Part shown: piece after piece, positions 1 to 8,961 of the stretch
How positions within the stretch are numbered: the stretch's first letter is position 1
Layout: every line of letters begins with the position of its first letter
Notes under the pieces: model-generated
Told to the model about the DNA's origin: nothing
What the model saw: only the letters and a program-made list of their open reading frames with translations
The model's database searches: none
Position numbers and translations under genes: made by a program
IMG/VR virus record: IMGVR_UViG_3300047323_000334
Coordinates: 1 to 31,680 of that record
DNA from: a virus
Length of the DNA: 31,680 nt
Direction: 5' to 3' (one strand)

Positions 1-853
1 CGGCACGAATAAAGAGGGCATTGCCCAACGGAGCGTGACCACCCGGATTCAATACGGTCGTCGTTTCAAACACGGGCCGCCCGAGTGCCGTACCGTCTAA
101 GCGCGCAATCGGTATCCAGTTGCCCTTGCCATCACTGCGCAAATGCCAATAATCCCCGGCCCCCATTAGGTAAAAAAAAGGATAGCCGGCCGCATTCAGA
201 TGGGTATGAAACTTGATTTTGTTGCTACCGGCCGCCTTGATCACCAACCGGTTGATGGTGTTATCGACCCGTCGCACCACCACACCACGAACACCCAGCG
301 CCGAGTTGGCATCGGGCAGTTCAACCGTCAACGCCGCCGCGCTCGCATCAATCAGGACAAGGCCCAACTCGGCCGCCACCAAAGACTTTGATGTGTTGAC
401 CTCCACTAAAGGGATTTGCATCGCGCTGTTAATCGCGTTGGTGGTTTCAGTTTTGGTGAAGGCGTCCGCGATCCCATAACCGACCAGCGTGGTGGCCTTG
501 CTAGCTTTTCCGGACAGCGCGGTGGTCATCGTCGTGGCAAAGTTGGGGTCATTACCCAACGCTTGTGCCAGCTCATTAAGCGTGTCGAGAGCCGCTGGTG
601 AAGAGGCAACCAGAGAAGCGACCGCCTCTTGTATGCTGGCGACCTGAATCGCCCGGATAGCCTGGAACACTTGCGAATCGTCAGCCGGGTTAAGAGTTAT
701 GCCAGCCTCTACGACCACGTTGACCAACTCTCGCTGTACGGCATTTAGCCAGCCCGCCGTGATCATCGTGGCATCGATACCCGATCCAGGCTGCCCCGAG
801 GTGTATTCACCAGCGCCGTTCGCTGTGCTGGTGCTGTCTCCGATTCTTTGCAT
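1..853 (-). CDS. Tail fibre protein, N-terminal part (runs off the left edge)
   Basis: The minus-strand frame opens at an ATG at 853 and has no stop before position 1, giving at least 284 residues. It starts MQRIGDSTSTANGAGEYTSG and then has AGWLNAVQRELVNVVVEAGI, the N-terminal signature of tail fibres in Mu-like and P2-like Pseudomonas phages, which attaches the fibre to the baseplate. Residues around 80-120 (ALDTLNELAQALGNDPNFAT) match the repeated segment of such fibres. The start overlaps the stop of the gp48-like gene (TGATG) and a GGAG lies 7 bases upstream. It sits at the S (gp49) position of Mu. The receptor-binding C-terminus and any chaperone gene lie outside the window. Confidence 0.9.
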   Translation of the reverse strand, partial: MQRIGDSTSTANGAGEYTSGQPGSGIDATMITAGWLNAVQRELVNVVVEAGITLNPADDSQVFQAIRAIQVASIQEAVASLVASSPAALDTLNELAQALGNDPNFATTMTTALSGKASKATTLVGYGIADAFTKTETTNAINSAMQIPLVEVNTSKSLVAAELGLVLIDASAAALTVELPDANSALGVRGVVVRRVDNTINRLVIKAAGSNKIKFHTHLNAAGYPFFYLMGAGDYWHLRSDGKGNWIPIARLDGTALGRPVFETTTVLNPGGHAPLGNALFIRA

Positions 854-1428
854 CAGTTGTCTCCGTAGCCAAATAACAAAATGGACTCGGCCGGTTTCAT
901 CTGGCTGAGTCGGCATTCAAGTGTTTTGTTACCCCAGGACGCCAAGGGGTCACCTGCGGCGGTTAAGCCCGCCACGGCGTAGGTGACGGTCACAGCGGGG
1001 GCATTGACGCGCCAAGTGAAGCTCCAGTCGCCGCCATAGAGTCGGTCGCCCGCTCGCGCAATGCCTGCGCGGGCCGGTCGAAAGGTGGTGATGGTGACGT
1101 CGTAGCCTAGGGACTTGGCCAGGGCGATGAAAAAGGGTCTGCTCTGCCCGCCACGAGCTCGTAGCTTGCTGATAACCGCCTGGATGCGTTGGCGGACAGA
1201 TTGCGGCACGCCGATCAGGCATGGGTCAGGCAGGGCCAGTACCCGCTCCCAGTCAGCCAACCCCATGCCAGAGTCGGCAAAGATCGTGCTGTAGACCGCT
1301 TCCGCCTGCGCATCTGTCTGGGTGAGAGCGTTTGCCTCGGCTTCGATGGCGGCGGACAACAGAGGCGCCATACCGTCGTAAGAGACGGGTGGCAGCAGCA
1401 ACCGCAACTGATCGGCAAGCCGAGTCAT
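853..1428 (-). CDS. Mu gp48-like baseplate/tail protein (DUF2313, YmfQ type)
   Basis: A 191-aa protein lying between a baseplate J-like gene and the tail fibre, the place of gp48 in Mu. It begins MTRLADQLRLLLPPVSYDG and contains the region ADWERVLALPDPCLIG followed by RQRIQAVISKLRARGGQ, typical of the DUF2313/YmfQ family that helps connect the tail fibre to the baseplate. The C-terminal part (LASWGNKTLECRLSQMKPAE) is the usual family ending. The start overlaps the end of the J gene by four bases (ATGA), which suggests coupled translation. No odd features were seen. Confidence 0.9.
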   Translation of the reverse strand: MTRLADQLRLLLPPVSYDGMAPLLSAAIEAEANALTQTDAQAEAVYSTIFADSGMGLADWERVLALPDPCLIGVPQSVRQRIQAVISKLRARGGQSRPFFIALAKSLGYDVTITTFRPARAGIARAGDRLYGGDWSFTWRVNAPAVTVTYAVAGLTAAGDPLASWGNKTLECRLSQMKPAESILLFGYGDN

Positions 1429-2495
1429 TCCAGTAGGCCTAGGGTGATAGTGCCAGGGCGAATCCAGCCAATTAGAAGCGGATCATCAGACGCTTTGACA
1501 TTGCCAACTGGCGTGGTGACGGATCGATCAACGACGCCTGCCAGGTTGTTGATCATGGCCTCTATCTGCGAGCGCTTAAGTGTTTCTCGGGGCTTCATGG
1601 CACCCAACAGCGCGTTGTATCCGATCTGAGCTGCTGCCTGCACGTCCGCCAAGGTATAGCCGTCGGCCAGTTCAATCAGCGCGGCGGAGTCGACGGTTCG
1701 AATGGTCGGGACATACACCCACACGTCCGCAATGACTGAACACAGGCTAAGCACGTGGTCCCTGCAAAGAGCAATGACCTCGGTCGAGGGATTGCCGGTG
1801 CTGGCGGTGATGACCAGGTCAATTGAACCGCCGCCTCGACGACCGGGCAGCACCAGAGCGTCGGCCACGCCGTCCACCTCTTTAGCCCAGCGTTTGAAGT
1901 CGTAGATGGTGCCGCCCGCAGGTGGCGACTGGATGATGTCGAGCAGGCGCGCGAGCAGAGACTCTGGCTTCTCCAGATCCTCGCCCCCGGTGGTTGCCCC
2001 GACGAAACTGGCGTTGGCGTCCATACCTAATGGTGGGCTGGTGAGGATCAGGTCGCCGGTCAGCCCGTTGAGTGACGCACCCAGTATTTGCGCCCTGGCT
2101 TGGACTGTAGCGGTTCCGTCAGTGCCAAGTGTCGCGCTAACCAGGGCATCGAACTTTTCGCCGGTCGTGACGTGGGTCAAGGTCGAGCCTTGTAGCAGCT
2201 CAACGTCCACAACGCCTTTCAAGCCCACGATACCGGTGGCGGCAACGGGGTCTTTACGTGGTACACCCCGGATCGCGGCGGCATGCACCAGTTCTTCTTC
2301 GTCGGCGGTGTCCGGGAAGATCTGCCGGTAGAGCCAGGCCAGTTTCTGATAGAGACCTTCGATGGCGGCAGCGACGGCCGCTGACCGGATGTAGTGGTCG
2401 CTGTCGCTGCCGATATCGGCTTCGTCGTTGAGCGCTTTAATGTCCCGCAGGATGCCTGCCAGGATGTTCTCAAGGGCGGGAGTGGAAAAGGCCAT
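1425..2495 (-). CDS. Baseplate J-like protein (Mu gp47)
   Basis: A 356-aa protein of the baseplate J / gp47 family, a wedge component of contractile tails. It starts MAFSTPALENILAGILRDIK. It has the family's early helix region (YIRSAAVAAAIEGLYQKLAW) and DTADEEELVHAAAIRGVPRK, then a central beta-rich part and the GGTIYDFKRWAKEVDGVADA segment near residues 195-215. It lies one base after the W-like gene and overlaps the gp48-like gene, as in Mu. The length is normal for the family. Confidence 0.93.
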   Translation of the reverse strand: MAFSTPALENILAGILRDIKALNDEADIGSDSDHYIRSAAVAAAIEGLYQKLAWLYRQIFPDTADEEELVHAAAIRGVPRKDPVAATGIVGLKGVVDVELLQGSTLTHVTTGEKFDALVSATLGTDGTATVQARAQILGASLNGLTGDLILTSPPLGMDANASFVGATTGGEDLEKPESLLARLLDIIQSPPAGGTIYDFKRWAKEVDGVADALVLPGRRGGGSIDLVITASTGNPSTEVIALCRDHVLSLCSVIADVWVYVPTIRTVDSAALIELADGYTLADVQAAAQIGYNALLGAMKPRETLKRSQIEAMINNLAGVVDRSVTTPVGNVKASDDPLLIGWIRPGTITLGLLE

Positions 2496-2496
2496 G

Positions 2497-2847
2497 TCAA
2501 ATCACCCTTACAGGTTGGCGAAACACCTGCGGATTGCCGGTGGCGTCGATGATGTCGATTTGCAGGACGAGCCAACCGTTGTGGGGCTGCTCGGCGGTGA
2601 TGGTGATCTTCTTGGCGCGGCCGTCATCGAGCAGCGGTTTGAGCGCTTGCTCAGCGTACTGCTTAGCAAGGATGCCCACCCGAGGGCGGTCTTTTTCGCG
2701 GCGAAGTTCGTGCAGGCGGGAGCCCAGGGTGGGATCTTTCCACCAGCTGCCAAGGGGTGTCATGAGGCGCACGTAAACGGCGTTTGCCAGCGTATTGATC
2801 CGCTGGCCCGTCAAGTCGCCTGTAGTTGGGTTTATGCCTGCGTCCAT
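2497..2847 (-). CDS. Baseplate wedge protein, gp25/W family (Mu gp46)
   Basis: A 116-aa protein with the gp25/GPW pattern: an N-terminal segment MDAGINPTTGDLTG, the core LMTPLGSWWKDPTLGSRLHE at about residues 29-48, and an EQALKPLLDDGRAKKITITA beta strand. gp25-like proteins act in the baseplate wedge beside the J protein. The ATG at 2847 has no clear Shine-Dalgarno sequence, which is unusual here. The gene follows a non-coding stretch that carries the repeated element at 2884-2910, so its transcription may restart there after the cargo gene. Confidence 0.9.
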   Translation of the reverse strand: MDAGINPTTGDLTGQRINTLANAVYVRLMTPLGSWWKDPTLGSRLHELRREKDRPRVGILAKQYAEQALKPLLDDGRAKKITITAEQPHNGWLVLQIDIIDATGNPQVFRQPVRVI

Positions 2848-2883
2848 GGGGGGGCATGTTGCAGGGTTACGCGAAGGGAGTGT

Positions 2884-2910
2884 ATTTCAGGGGGGGTTAA
2901 GGTTTGTTCC
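2884..2910 (-). promoter_or_regulatory. Repeated intergenic element, copy B: candidate internal late promoter
   Basis: On the minus strand this reads GGAACAAACCTTAACCCC followed by CCCTGAAAT. It closely matches the element at 15059-15084. Both lie between a minus-strand cargo gene and the next structural gene, and this copy ends 37 bases before the W-like start codon. Conserved non-coding sequence in that place fits a late promoter or activator site, possibly for the Mor/C-type protein encoded in the window. No textbook -10/-35 pair is evident, so the promoter role is inferred. Confidence 0.5.
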
Positions 2911-2934
2911 GCCTGGCGGCACCCCTAAGAGGAT

Positions 2935-3648
2935 TTAATCGTTCTCAATCATGATGAAATGTTTGTGGAAATCCGCCTTGGAGCAGTTGAAAACGATATC
3001 CGATATATCCCCCATGTTTATCACTCTTGGATCGTCTCCTGAGGTTCCGTTATCGACGCAGATCCGATACTCCTTCTGGTGACTGAAACAGTTCTTTTTC
3101 CGAAATATCGCCTCATTCTCATCGAACGAACCGTTGAAGGTATCAGGATCAAAATACTCCACCAGGGCCCGTGAATAACCATTACCTGCTTTCTGCTCAG
3201 CTTTGAGTGCCTTATCCAAGCGACCAATGAACTTGCTAACGTCAACGATTGAGCAATAGTCCCCTAGATCTCCTTTTTTGACGTCCAGCATCATGCTTGA
3301 CCTCATCTCTTCGAACGTCTCAAATCTCGCTTCATCATCGACATGAATAGCTGACATGCAATAGACATGGTAGTCATCGTGGCGATTCAAACCCATCACT
3401 ACGGGAGCGGCAAAGTCCTCAATGACGAACTCTTCTCCCGTCTCGGGGATTTGAATTTTCAGCTTCACTTGACCTGGCTGAAACCATCCAATGGTCCCCT
3501 CATGCTTATCTCCGATATTGCAAACGTCTTCCTCCTCATACGCCTTAAAATACTTCAGACGATTCATGTACAAATCGCCGCGCAGGAAAGAGTCGCGATG
3601 TGCTTCCGTTTTAAAAAAACGGACCAGTGCGTAAAGTTGGGTCGTCAT
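2935..3648 (-). CDS. Cargo (moron) protein of unknown function, 237 aa
   Basis: I do not recognise a function. The protein begins MTTQLYALVRFFKTEAHRDS and has a conserved-looking start (FLRGDLYMNRLKYFKAYEEE) and a CFSHQKEYRI motif near residues 188-197, which recalls families of phage-inserted proteins with an N-terminal LY-RFF segment. There is no signal peptide and no membrane segment. It sits between the V and W baseplate genes, where Mu has nothing, and its base composition is richer in A and T than its neighbours. Both facts point to a separately acquired gene. A TTGACG hexamer at 3679-3684 on the minus strand could be part of its own promoter, but no good -10 was seen. Confidence 0.75.
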   Translation of the reverse strand: MTTQLYALVRFFKTEAHRDSFLRGDLYMNRLKYFKAYEEEDVCNIGDKHEGTIGWFQPGQVKLKIQIPETGEEFVIEDFAAPVVMGLNRHDDYHVYCMSAIHVDDEARFETFEEMRSSMMLDVKKGDLGDYCSIVDVSKFIGRLDKALKAEQKAGNGYSRALVEYFDPDTFNGSFDENEAIFRKKNCFSHQKEYRICVDNGTSGDDPRVINMGDISDIVFNCSKADFHKHFIMIEND

Positions 3649-3709
3649 CTCGTGCCTGCTTAAAATTCATGTGTGGAACGTCAACCGCGTTCAGATGAAT
3701 AGCAGAAAC

Positions 3710-4270
3710 TCACTGCAATGGCGATGGCTTTGCGCCACCCCCATGATCGTGTTGATTGTAGAGGTATCTATCTTCCTGCATAGATCGCGTATGGTCCGCC
3801 ACTTCGCCATCGGCCTTGATGCTGCCCAGGACGTGTTCATCACCGGTCATCTCGACCACGGGAGTTTCAAAACGCACTTTGTTCTTGACCTTAAACACCA
3901 GCTCATCAGTCACGACCTCAATCATCCGGCCGCGCTTCATATGCACGTAATCTCCCTCATCGGTATAGAGCGACACCTCTCCATCCTGAAGCGTCAGTCG
4001 ATACCGACCATCTTCACTGGCGACAACCACGGCGTGCTTGCTGTTGCCGCCGACAGGAATAACCAGGTACTCAGCACCGGCCAGTGGCGCCGAGCTGAAT
4101 CCGTAGTGCTGGAAGAGGTCACCAGTAACTTTTTCGCCCGCCAGCCCCTGCATGTCCACACCAATCAACGCACTGTGGGTGTTACGTGCGGCGGTGGCTT
4201 TGAAGGGCATACGGAAGTTTGCCATTGCCCTTGCGATTTGCTCGCGCATCAAGCGCGCCATGGTGCTCAT
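3710..4270 (-). CDS. Baseplate assembly protein V / tail spike (Mu gp45)
   Basis: A 186-aa protein of the gpV family, the trimeric membrane-piercing spike of contractile tails. An N-terminal helix (MARLMREQIARAMANFRMPF) leads into an OB-fold-like part with YLVIPVGGNSKHAVVVASED, then beta-helix strands with evenly spaced repeats (GEVSLYTDEGDYVHMKRGR). Near the C-terminus is NQHDHGGG; the HxH motif binds the metal ion at the spike tip in Mu and P2 spikes. The start overlaps the stop of the P-like gene (TGATG). Confidence 0.93.
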   Translation of the reverse strand: MSTMARLMREQIARAMANFRMPFKATAARNTHSALIGVDMQGLAGEKVTGDLFQHYGFSSAPLAGAEYLVIPVGGNSKHAVVVASEDGRYRLTLQDGEVSLYTDEGDYVHMKRGRMIEVVTDELVFKVKNKVRFETPVVEMTGDEHVLGSIKADGEVADHTRSMQEDRYLYNQHDHGGGAKPSPLQ

Positions 4271-5388
4271 CAGAGGATCTTGATCTGTTTGATAAACGCT
4301 GCATCCTGGTCGATTTTTCCCCGGCGCTTTTTCAGGGGATTAGCATCCAGTACCCACATTTTGTCTTCCCTCAGACTTAGTTCAGTGATGGCACCCTCGC
4401 TGCGACTGGTGCGCAGGGTACGGGACATCAGAAAGTACGTGCCATCCAGTTGGTGGGGTTCGCTGTACACCATGACCCGTTGACCAGGTGTCCACACTTG
4501 GCCGTTGCCTGCCCGGTGCCCCTCGACGACGGCGCGAATCTCGAAACCTTCCAGTCGGCTGTCCGCCAGCAACTTGCGTGCACGGGTCGTGGCCATGTCC
4601 TGGCTCTCGCTGGAGCTGTCAATGACCACCTTCGGACGGAAGATGCCACGCTGCACCAGGGCGACGTCCTGAACCACAGACCGCAGGTGCGACTGGCCGC
4701 CGGTCACGCCGCCGTTGACGTACTGACCATGCTGGCCGAGGACGGTGATCTGGCTAAACCGTCCGGCGATTGAGCGTCGGACACTCAATCGTTCCACGTT
4801 GTTTCCCAGACCATCCTCACGCATTACCAGTTTCGATACCGGATCGGTCGTATAGTCAGGCCCGCCAATGATCAGGCGTCCGTCTGGTTCTATCCATGGC
4901 CATAAACCGTTGGCTACTGCGACTTGCAGCAAGGCCTCCCACGCGCTTTGCCCTGGTTCTATCTGGATACGGCGACGGGTCTTGGCCGTTGCTGCGCGAA
5001 TCTCGACTTTAGAAAACCCGAGCGGCTTGATGACCTGGTCAATAATTTCCGCCAGTGAGGCCTCGCGCATCGACACGAAAGGAGCAGAACAATCGACTAG
5101 GGGCGCGGCACTGTCTCGGCCATTGATCCGAATGGCGATGCCTTGCCGAGAAATTTCATGTTCAAACTCGTCAATCTGCCCAGTCAGGACGCGGTCGCTG
5201 CCTAGGCTCAAAGAACAGGGCGCACCTTCTGCTAGGACACGGGGCAGTTGTACCGTGCCCTTAGTGAACAGTTCCAGCTCGAAGCCATCGGCCGGGGTCA
5301 ACAAGTCCGATTCGATTGACCAGGCGTCCCACGTCTCGTGGGTCAGGCCACCGATAGCCAGTGTTATCGCTTCACTCTGCGTAGGCAC
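4270..5388 (-). CDS. Baseplate hub protein P (Mu gp44, late control D-like)
   Basis: A 372-aa hub protein of the Mu P / phage late control D type, which forms the central baseplate hub between tail tube and spike. It begins with GTG at 5388, supported by AGAGGTG upstream, and overlaps the N-like gene by 17 bases. Typical segments are TADGFELELF-like early strands (LTPADGFELELFTKGTVQLP), GQIDEFEHEISRQGIAIRIN, the QSAWEALLQVAVANGLWPWI region and the C-terminal TYFLMSRTLRTSRSEGAITE. The length matches Mu P (379 aa). Confidence 0.9.
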   Translation of the reverse strand: MPTQSEAITLAIGGLTHETWDAWSIESDLLTPADGFELELFTKGTVQLPRVLAEGAPCSLSLGSDRVLTGQIDEFEHEISRQGIAIRINGRDSAAPLVDCSAPFVSMREASLAEIIDQVIKPLGFSKVEIRAATAKTRRRIQIEPGQSAWEALLQVAVANGLWPWIEPDGRLIIGGPDYTTDPVSKLVMREDGLGNNVERLSVRRSIAGRFSQITVLGQHGQYVNGGVTGGQSHLRSVVQDVALVQRGIFRPKVVIDSSSESQDMATTRARKLLADSRLEGFEIRAVVEGHRAGNGQVWTPGQRVMVYSEPHQLDGTYFLMSRTLRTSRSEGAITELSLREDKMWVLDANPLKKRRGKIDQDAAFIKQIKIL

Positions 5389-6697
5389 GTAGCACCTCTC
5401 CGACCGGGATGTTGTGGGGTGTCTTCAAGCCTGGGTTGAGGCGTATCAGTTCAATAGCGCGGGAGTGGTCGCCGTACCACCGATGCGCCAGCAGACGCAG
5501 GCTCGCAGGGGACTCAACCTCGCGTTCAATCATTGGCGGGCTTAACAAAATCACTTGGCGTGCTCGGGCTTGAATTTGCGCGGCGATGTTGCGCAGTCCT
5601 TCAATAGTTGGCCGAGAGTTTTCGAGATCGAATAGGCGACGGTGTAGCAATATCGAGGCTTGGATTAATGAACGTGTCAGGTTCACCAGCCCTTCTAGAT
5701 CAATGGGGCTGAGTGTCGGCTTTTTGCGTTGATCTTCAATGATGATCGCCACCGCTTGAGCATGCGAAAGGGCCAGTTCAGTGATGATCAGCAGAACCAG
5801 AACAAAGCTGGTGGCCACGACAGGATCATCTGGCATGCCGTCCGGCAGCAGGTCGGCATTTGGCTCGACGCCATGCCGTGCACCGATCAGAAACGCATTG
5901 CCCGCACGCTCGGCCTCATTGGCCAGTGTGCCCCCGCCAGGGAAACTTGCCGGTACGCCGGACCGGGTCAATAACTGCGTCGGCTCACTTGGGGTACTGC
6001 CGTCAATGGCTGCGCGGATTTGTGCGGGTGTCTGCATCAGATCCACCAACGGGTCAAACGCTGGGGACGGTTGCTTGGCCATCGAAGCAACGCCCGACAC
6101 AACGCCGAGGATCTGTGAACGAAGCTGTTGCAGACGCAAGCCAATACCAGGCAAGCCCAGGGCTTTTTCGATCAAACCGACCCAGCCGCCGCCGATCCAC
6201 GACTGAATTTCGCTGACCAGGGAATCGATACGTCCAAGCAGATCGAAAATGCCGTCCTGCCAGCGGTAACCATCTTCCTCTTCTGGCGTTGCAACATCGA
6301 CGAACTCAAACTGCCGTGCAAAGAATGGCGCGTCCGGTACGTCCTCGACGAACTGCAAACTGATCTCCGCGTAATCGGGACGTTCGGCACTGTGCCGGAC
6401 ATCCCAGTTCTGCGTGACGACGGTCAAGCTGCCATAGATCGGGTGAATCAGTTCACCCGGCCCTGGTGTGTCCACCGCCGCCAGAATGTTCTGCAACTCG
6501 ATTTCGTAGTTGATGCCATACACCACGATCCTGATCGCAAACTGGCGGCCAGTACGGCCCATGTCTTTGACTTGGTCACCGTCTCGAAAGGGAACCCCGT
6601 GTCGCGCCAGCGCACGTTCGCCCCACAAGCCTTCCTCTACGACCTCCAACGGGACGCCGCGAAAAGACGCATCGAGCAGCGTTTCCGACCAGCTCAT
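5372..6697 (-). CDS. DNA circularisation protein N (Mu gp43)
   Basis: A 441-aa protein of the Mu N family, injected with phage DNA and also needed for tail assembly. The N-terminus MSWSETLLDASFRGVPLEVV and the following WGERALARHGVPFRDGDQVK and RQFAIRIVVYG segments are the hallmark of the DNA circularisation N-terminal domain (about residues 7-95). The rest is largely helical, ending in the HRWYGDHSRAIELIRLNPGL motif common to phage hub-associated proteins. It overlaps the tape-measure gene by four bases (ATGA). Confidence 0.92.
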   Translation of the reverse strand: MSWSETLLDASFRGVPLEVVEEGLWGERALARHGVPFRDGDQVKDMGRTGRQFAIRIVVYGINYEIELQNILAAVDTPGPGELIHPIYGSLTVVTQNWDVRHSAERPDYAEISLQFVEDVPDAPFFARQFEFVDVATPEEEDGYRWQDGIFDLLGRIDSLVSEIQSWIGGGWVGLIEKALGLPGIGLRLQQLRSQILGVVSGVASMAKQPSPAFDPLVDLMQTPAQIRAAIDGSTPSEPTQLLTRSGVPASFPGGGTLANEAERAGNAFLIGARHGVEPNADLLPDGMPDDPVVATSFVLVLLIITELALSHAQAVAIIIEDQRKKPTLSPIDLEGLVNLTRSLIQASILLHRRLFDLENSRPTIEGLRNIAAQIQARARQVILLSPPMIEREVESPASLRLLAHRWYGDHSRAIELIRLNPGLKTPHNIPVGEVLRAYAE

Positions 6698-8925
6698 TCG
6701 CCGCGCCTCACTTGAATTCCGGCGCGGCGCTCCATTTCGGCCATGATCAGTTTCGAATCAGATCTAACCTCGATAATCAGTGGCTGCGACAACAACGCTC
6801 GCAATCGCTCAGCGGCAGCTTGCGTAGCAACCCCTGCCGTGACCGCACGAGCCGATACTCCCGCCGCCCAGGTATTGGCGCTCGTTACCGTCTTGCCGGA
6901 TGACGTCATGTCGGTTTCTTCATGCGCCAGACGTTGAGCCTGCTCCGACAGCCAGTTTTGCGGTTGGTTGGGATTCTGACCGGCCAGTGCAATGCGGTTG
7001 CGGTAGAACGCCGACTGATAGGTGCGTTGGTTTTCATCCAGCAGCTTGTTGCGGGCGACCATGGCCAGGCGATCTTCGTCAGAGTTCTGAGCTGTTGCGC
7101 CGCCTAGCTGGGTCGCTGTGGCTGTTACGGCCACTGGCCCTAACCAAGGTGCAACAAACCCGCCTGACTTGCCCTTGGAGGATCCAGTGCCCGGTACATC
7201 TGACAAGCCGCCACCACCCGACGTCATATCGCCAGGCCAGTTAGTGACGAACACTGATGTTACGCCCGTGGCTTCCTCCAAAACTTTGCCAACGGCAATA
7301 TTCTTGAGGGTTTCAGGACCGCCCAGGAATTTGTTGAATAGTGCCCCAGCGCCTGCTTTGGCACCACGTCCAGCGTAGTAGCCGCCAACACCCATGAGTG
7401 CACCACCAGCAAGCATCTGCTCGCCGGACAAGTTCAGGTCATCGAGCAGATAGTTGCCCATTTCGGCAAAACCTTTGTTCAATGGTGTCGCCATACGGTC
7501 AATGGCTTCACCCAAAGTTGCTTTCATTCGGGCAGCTGTGCCGCTGGTACTTTGTGTGTTTTCCTTAAGATCGCTATTGAAAATGGGCTCGGCTTTTTTG
7601 AGTTCGGTAGTGCCTTTACGGAAGTCGTCCAAGCGGTCACCGGTCAACATACTGCGCATCCCACGAACGGTGTCCTGGTCCATGCCCTTAAATACAATCC
7701 CCATGAACTTTGCACGTTGCTCATCGGTTTTCATTCCACTGTATTTTCTTTTCAGCTCTTCGAATACTTCGACGGGGTTTTTAGAGGAACCGTCTTTTTT
7801 ATTAAAAAAGGTAACGCCACTGGTCTTAGTAATTTGCTCTCGATATTGTTTGCTGCTGAAAACACGCAGAGTTGACTCAGCCAATGTCCCCAGCCGGTCA
7901 GGTTGTAGCTCCACTTTGGACAACGCCTCAGTAAATGCCAAAGCTTGCTCAATAGACATTCCCGCCGCAGCTGCAACCCCACCAATTTTGGGGAAAAGAT
8001 CGGACAGATTCTCAAGCTCTGCATTCCCCAAACGTCCGGCAACAGTCATTTTCTGCAACAGATCAAGCGCTGCATCACCTTTATTCAGATCAATGTTAAA
8101 GGCACTCGCGGCAGCAACAACGGCCTTCCCTAGTACGCCAGAGTCAGCACCCGTAACACTAGACGCCTGGCCAATTGCATCAGCCGTCTTTTTCGCTGGC
8201 GCATACTTAACACCCGATGCAATTAGCGTATTGAATCCAGTGTCCACGCTCTCGCGACTGAGGCCATATTTCATGGCGATTCTAAAGCCCTCCCTTTTCC
8301 AGTCGTCTTTTTCCTCCGGTGACATATTGGCGGTTTGCTTGGTACGAATCAGTTGTCGTTCCAGATTGGCGCTGGTGGTTAAACCGGCAACGACACCAAG
8401 TCCGACACCGACACCAGCGAGTTGTCCCTGGGCGCTACTGCCCAAACCCTTGAGCCGGTCAAACTCCTGACGCACCCCCATCGCAATAGTTTTCAAGGCC
8501 CGCAAATGACGCCCGCTGTTCTGGGCCATTCGGCGGAAAGACGATTCGGTCTTTTCCACGCTCTGGCGCAGAGGCTGAACACCTTGCCGATCAGCGTTGG
8601 CCAGCTCAGTTTTGGTGTCTCGCGCCGCTTTACGGGCGGCACTGGCCATTGCCTTCAACTCGGCTGACGTTTTGGTGACCTCGATCCGCGTGTCGGAACC
8701 TGCCTTCGCTGTCTCACGCATGGCGTTGCGGATGACTTTGTAACTGACCGCCCCGGCCTGACCGACCTTGGTAATGGCTGCACCAGCCTTCCAGCTCTCA
8801 TCGGCCAGCGACTTGGCGCCTTCCTTACCGGCTTTGCGCAGGTCGCGATTAAGCTCTCCGATCTCGCGTCGACTGTTGCCCGAATGGGCCTGAATACGAA
8901 GCGCGACGCGTAGGTCGGAACTCAT
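6694..8925 (-). CDS. Tail tape measure protein
   Basis: A 743-aa protein counted from the ATG at 8925, which has AGGAG six bases upstream; a TTG one codon earlier is less likely. The first 200 residues are charged, helical and Lys/Ala rich, as in tape measures. A TP901-1-type core follows (about residues 190-400) with MSPEEKDDWKREGFRIAMKY and TADAIGQASSVTGADSGVLG. A glycine-rich hydrophobic stretch lies near residues 510-535 (MLAGGALMGVGGYYAGRGAK). It sets tail length and is placed between the frameshifted chaperone and N, as in Mu (gp42). Confidence 0.93.
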   Translation of the reverse strand: MSSDLRVALRIQAHSGNSRREIGELNRDLRKAGKEGAKSLADESWKAGAAITKVGQAGAVSYKVIRNAMRETAKAGSDTRIEVTKTSAELKAMASAARKAARDTKTELANADRQGVQPLRQSVEKTESSFRRMAQNSGRHLRALKTIAMGVRQEFDRLKGLGSSAQGQLAGVGVGLGVVAGLTTSANLERQLIRTKQTANMSPEEKDDWKREGFRIAMKYGLSRESVDTGFNTLIASGVKYAPAKKTADAIGQASSVTGADSGVLGKAVVAAASAFNIDLNKGDAALDLLQKMTVAGRLGNAELENLSDLFPKIGGVAAAAGMSIEQALAFTEALSKVELQPDRLGTLAESTLRVFSSKQYREQITKTSGVTFFNKKDGSSKNPVEVFEELKRKYSGMKTDEQRAKFMGIVFKGMDQDTVRGMRSMLTGDRLDDFRKGTTELKKAEPIFNSDLKENTQSTSGTAARMKATLGEAIDRMATPLNKGFAEMGNYLLDDLNLSGEQMLAGGALMGVGGYYAGRGAKAGAGALFNKFLGGPETLKNIAVGKVLEEATGVTSVFVTNWPGDMTSGGGGLSDVPGTGSSKGKSGGFVAPWLGPVAVTATATQLGGATAQNSDEDRLAMVARNKLLDENQRTYQSAFYRNRIALAGQNPNQPQNWLSEQAQRLAHEETDMTSSGKTVTSANTWAAGVSARAVTAGVATQAAAERLRALLSQPLIIEVRSDSKLIMAEMERRAGIQVRRGE

Positions 8926-8961
8926 CAAATTCTCCTGGTAGTGATGCAGGCAAGGGGCGGT

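Noticed and set aside
200-908. Several plus-strand frames at the left edge
   Set aside because: They lie opposite the tail fibre frame, which is open from 853 to the edge and has clear family motifs.
4253-4275. CUGAUGAGC at the V gene start, same as the hammerhead core
   Set aside because: There is no GAAA with a stem III and cleavage triplet upstream, and the bases are a stop/start overlap.
3671-4483. Plus-strand open frame of 270 codons across the V and P genes
   Set aside because: It overlaps two well-supported baseplate genes on the other strand and shows no family features.
7795-7815. T-run and A-run in the tape measure gene as a slip site
   Set aside because: The A-run is not in the heptamer frame needed for -1 slippage and the zero frame codes for a normal tape measure segment.
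7454-8470. Plus-strand open frame of 338 codons
   Set aside because: It is the shadow of the tape measure gene; the protein is low-complexity Ser/Pro/Leu rich and has no ribosome site or fitting context.
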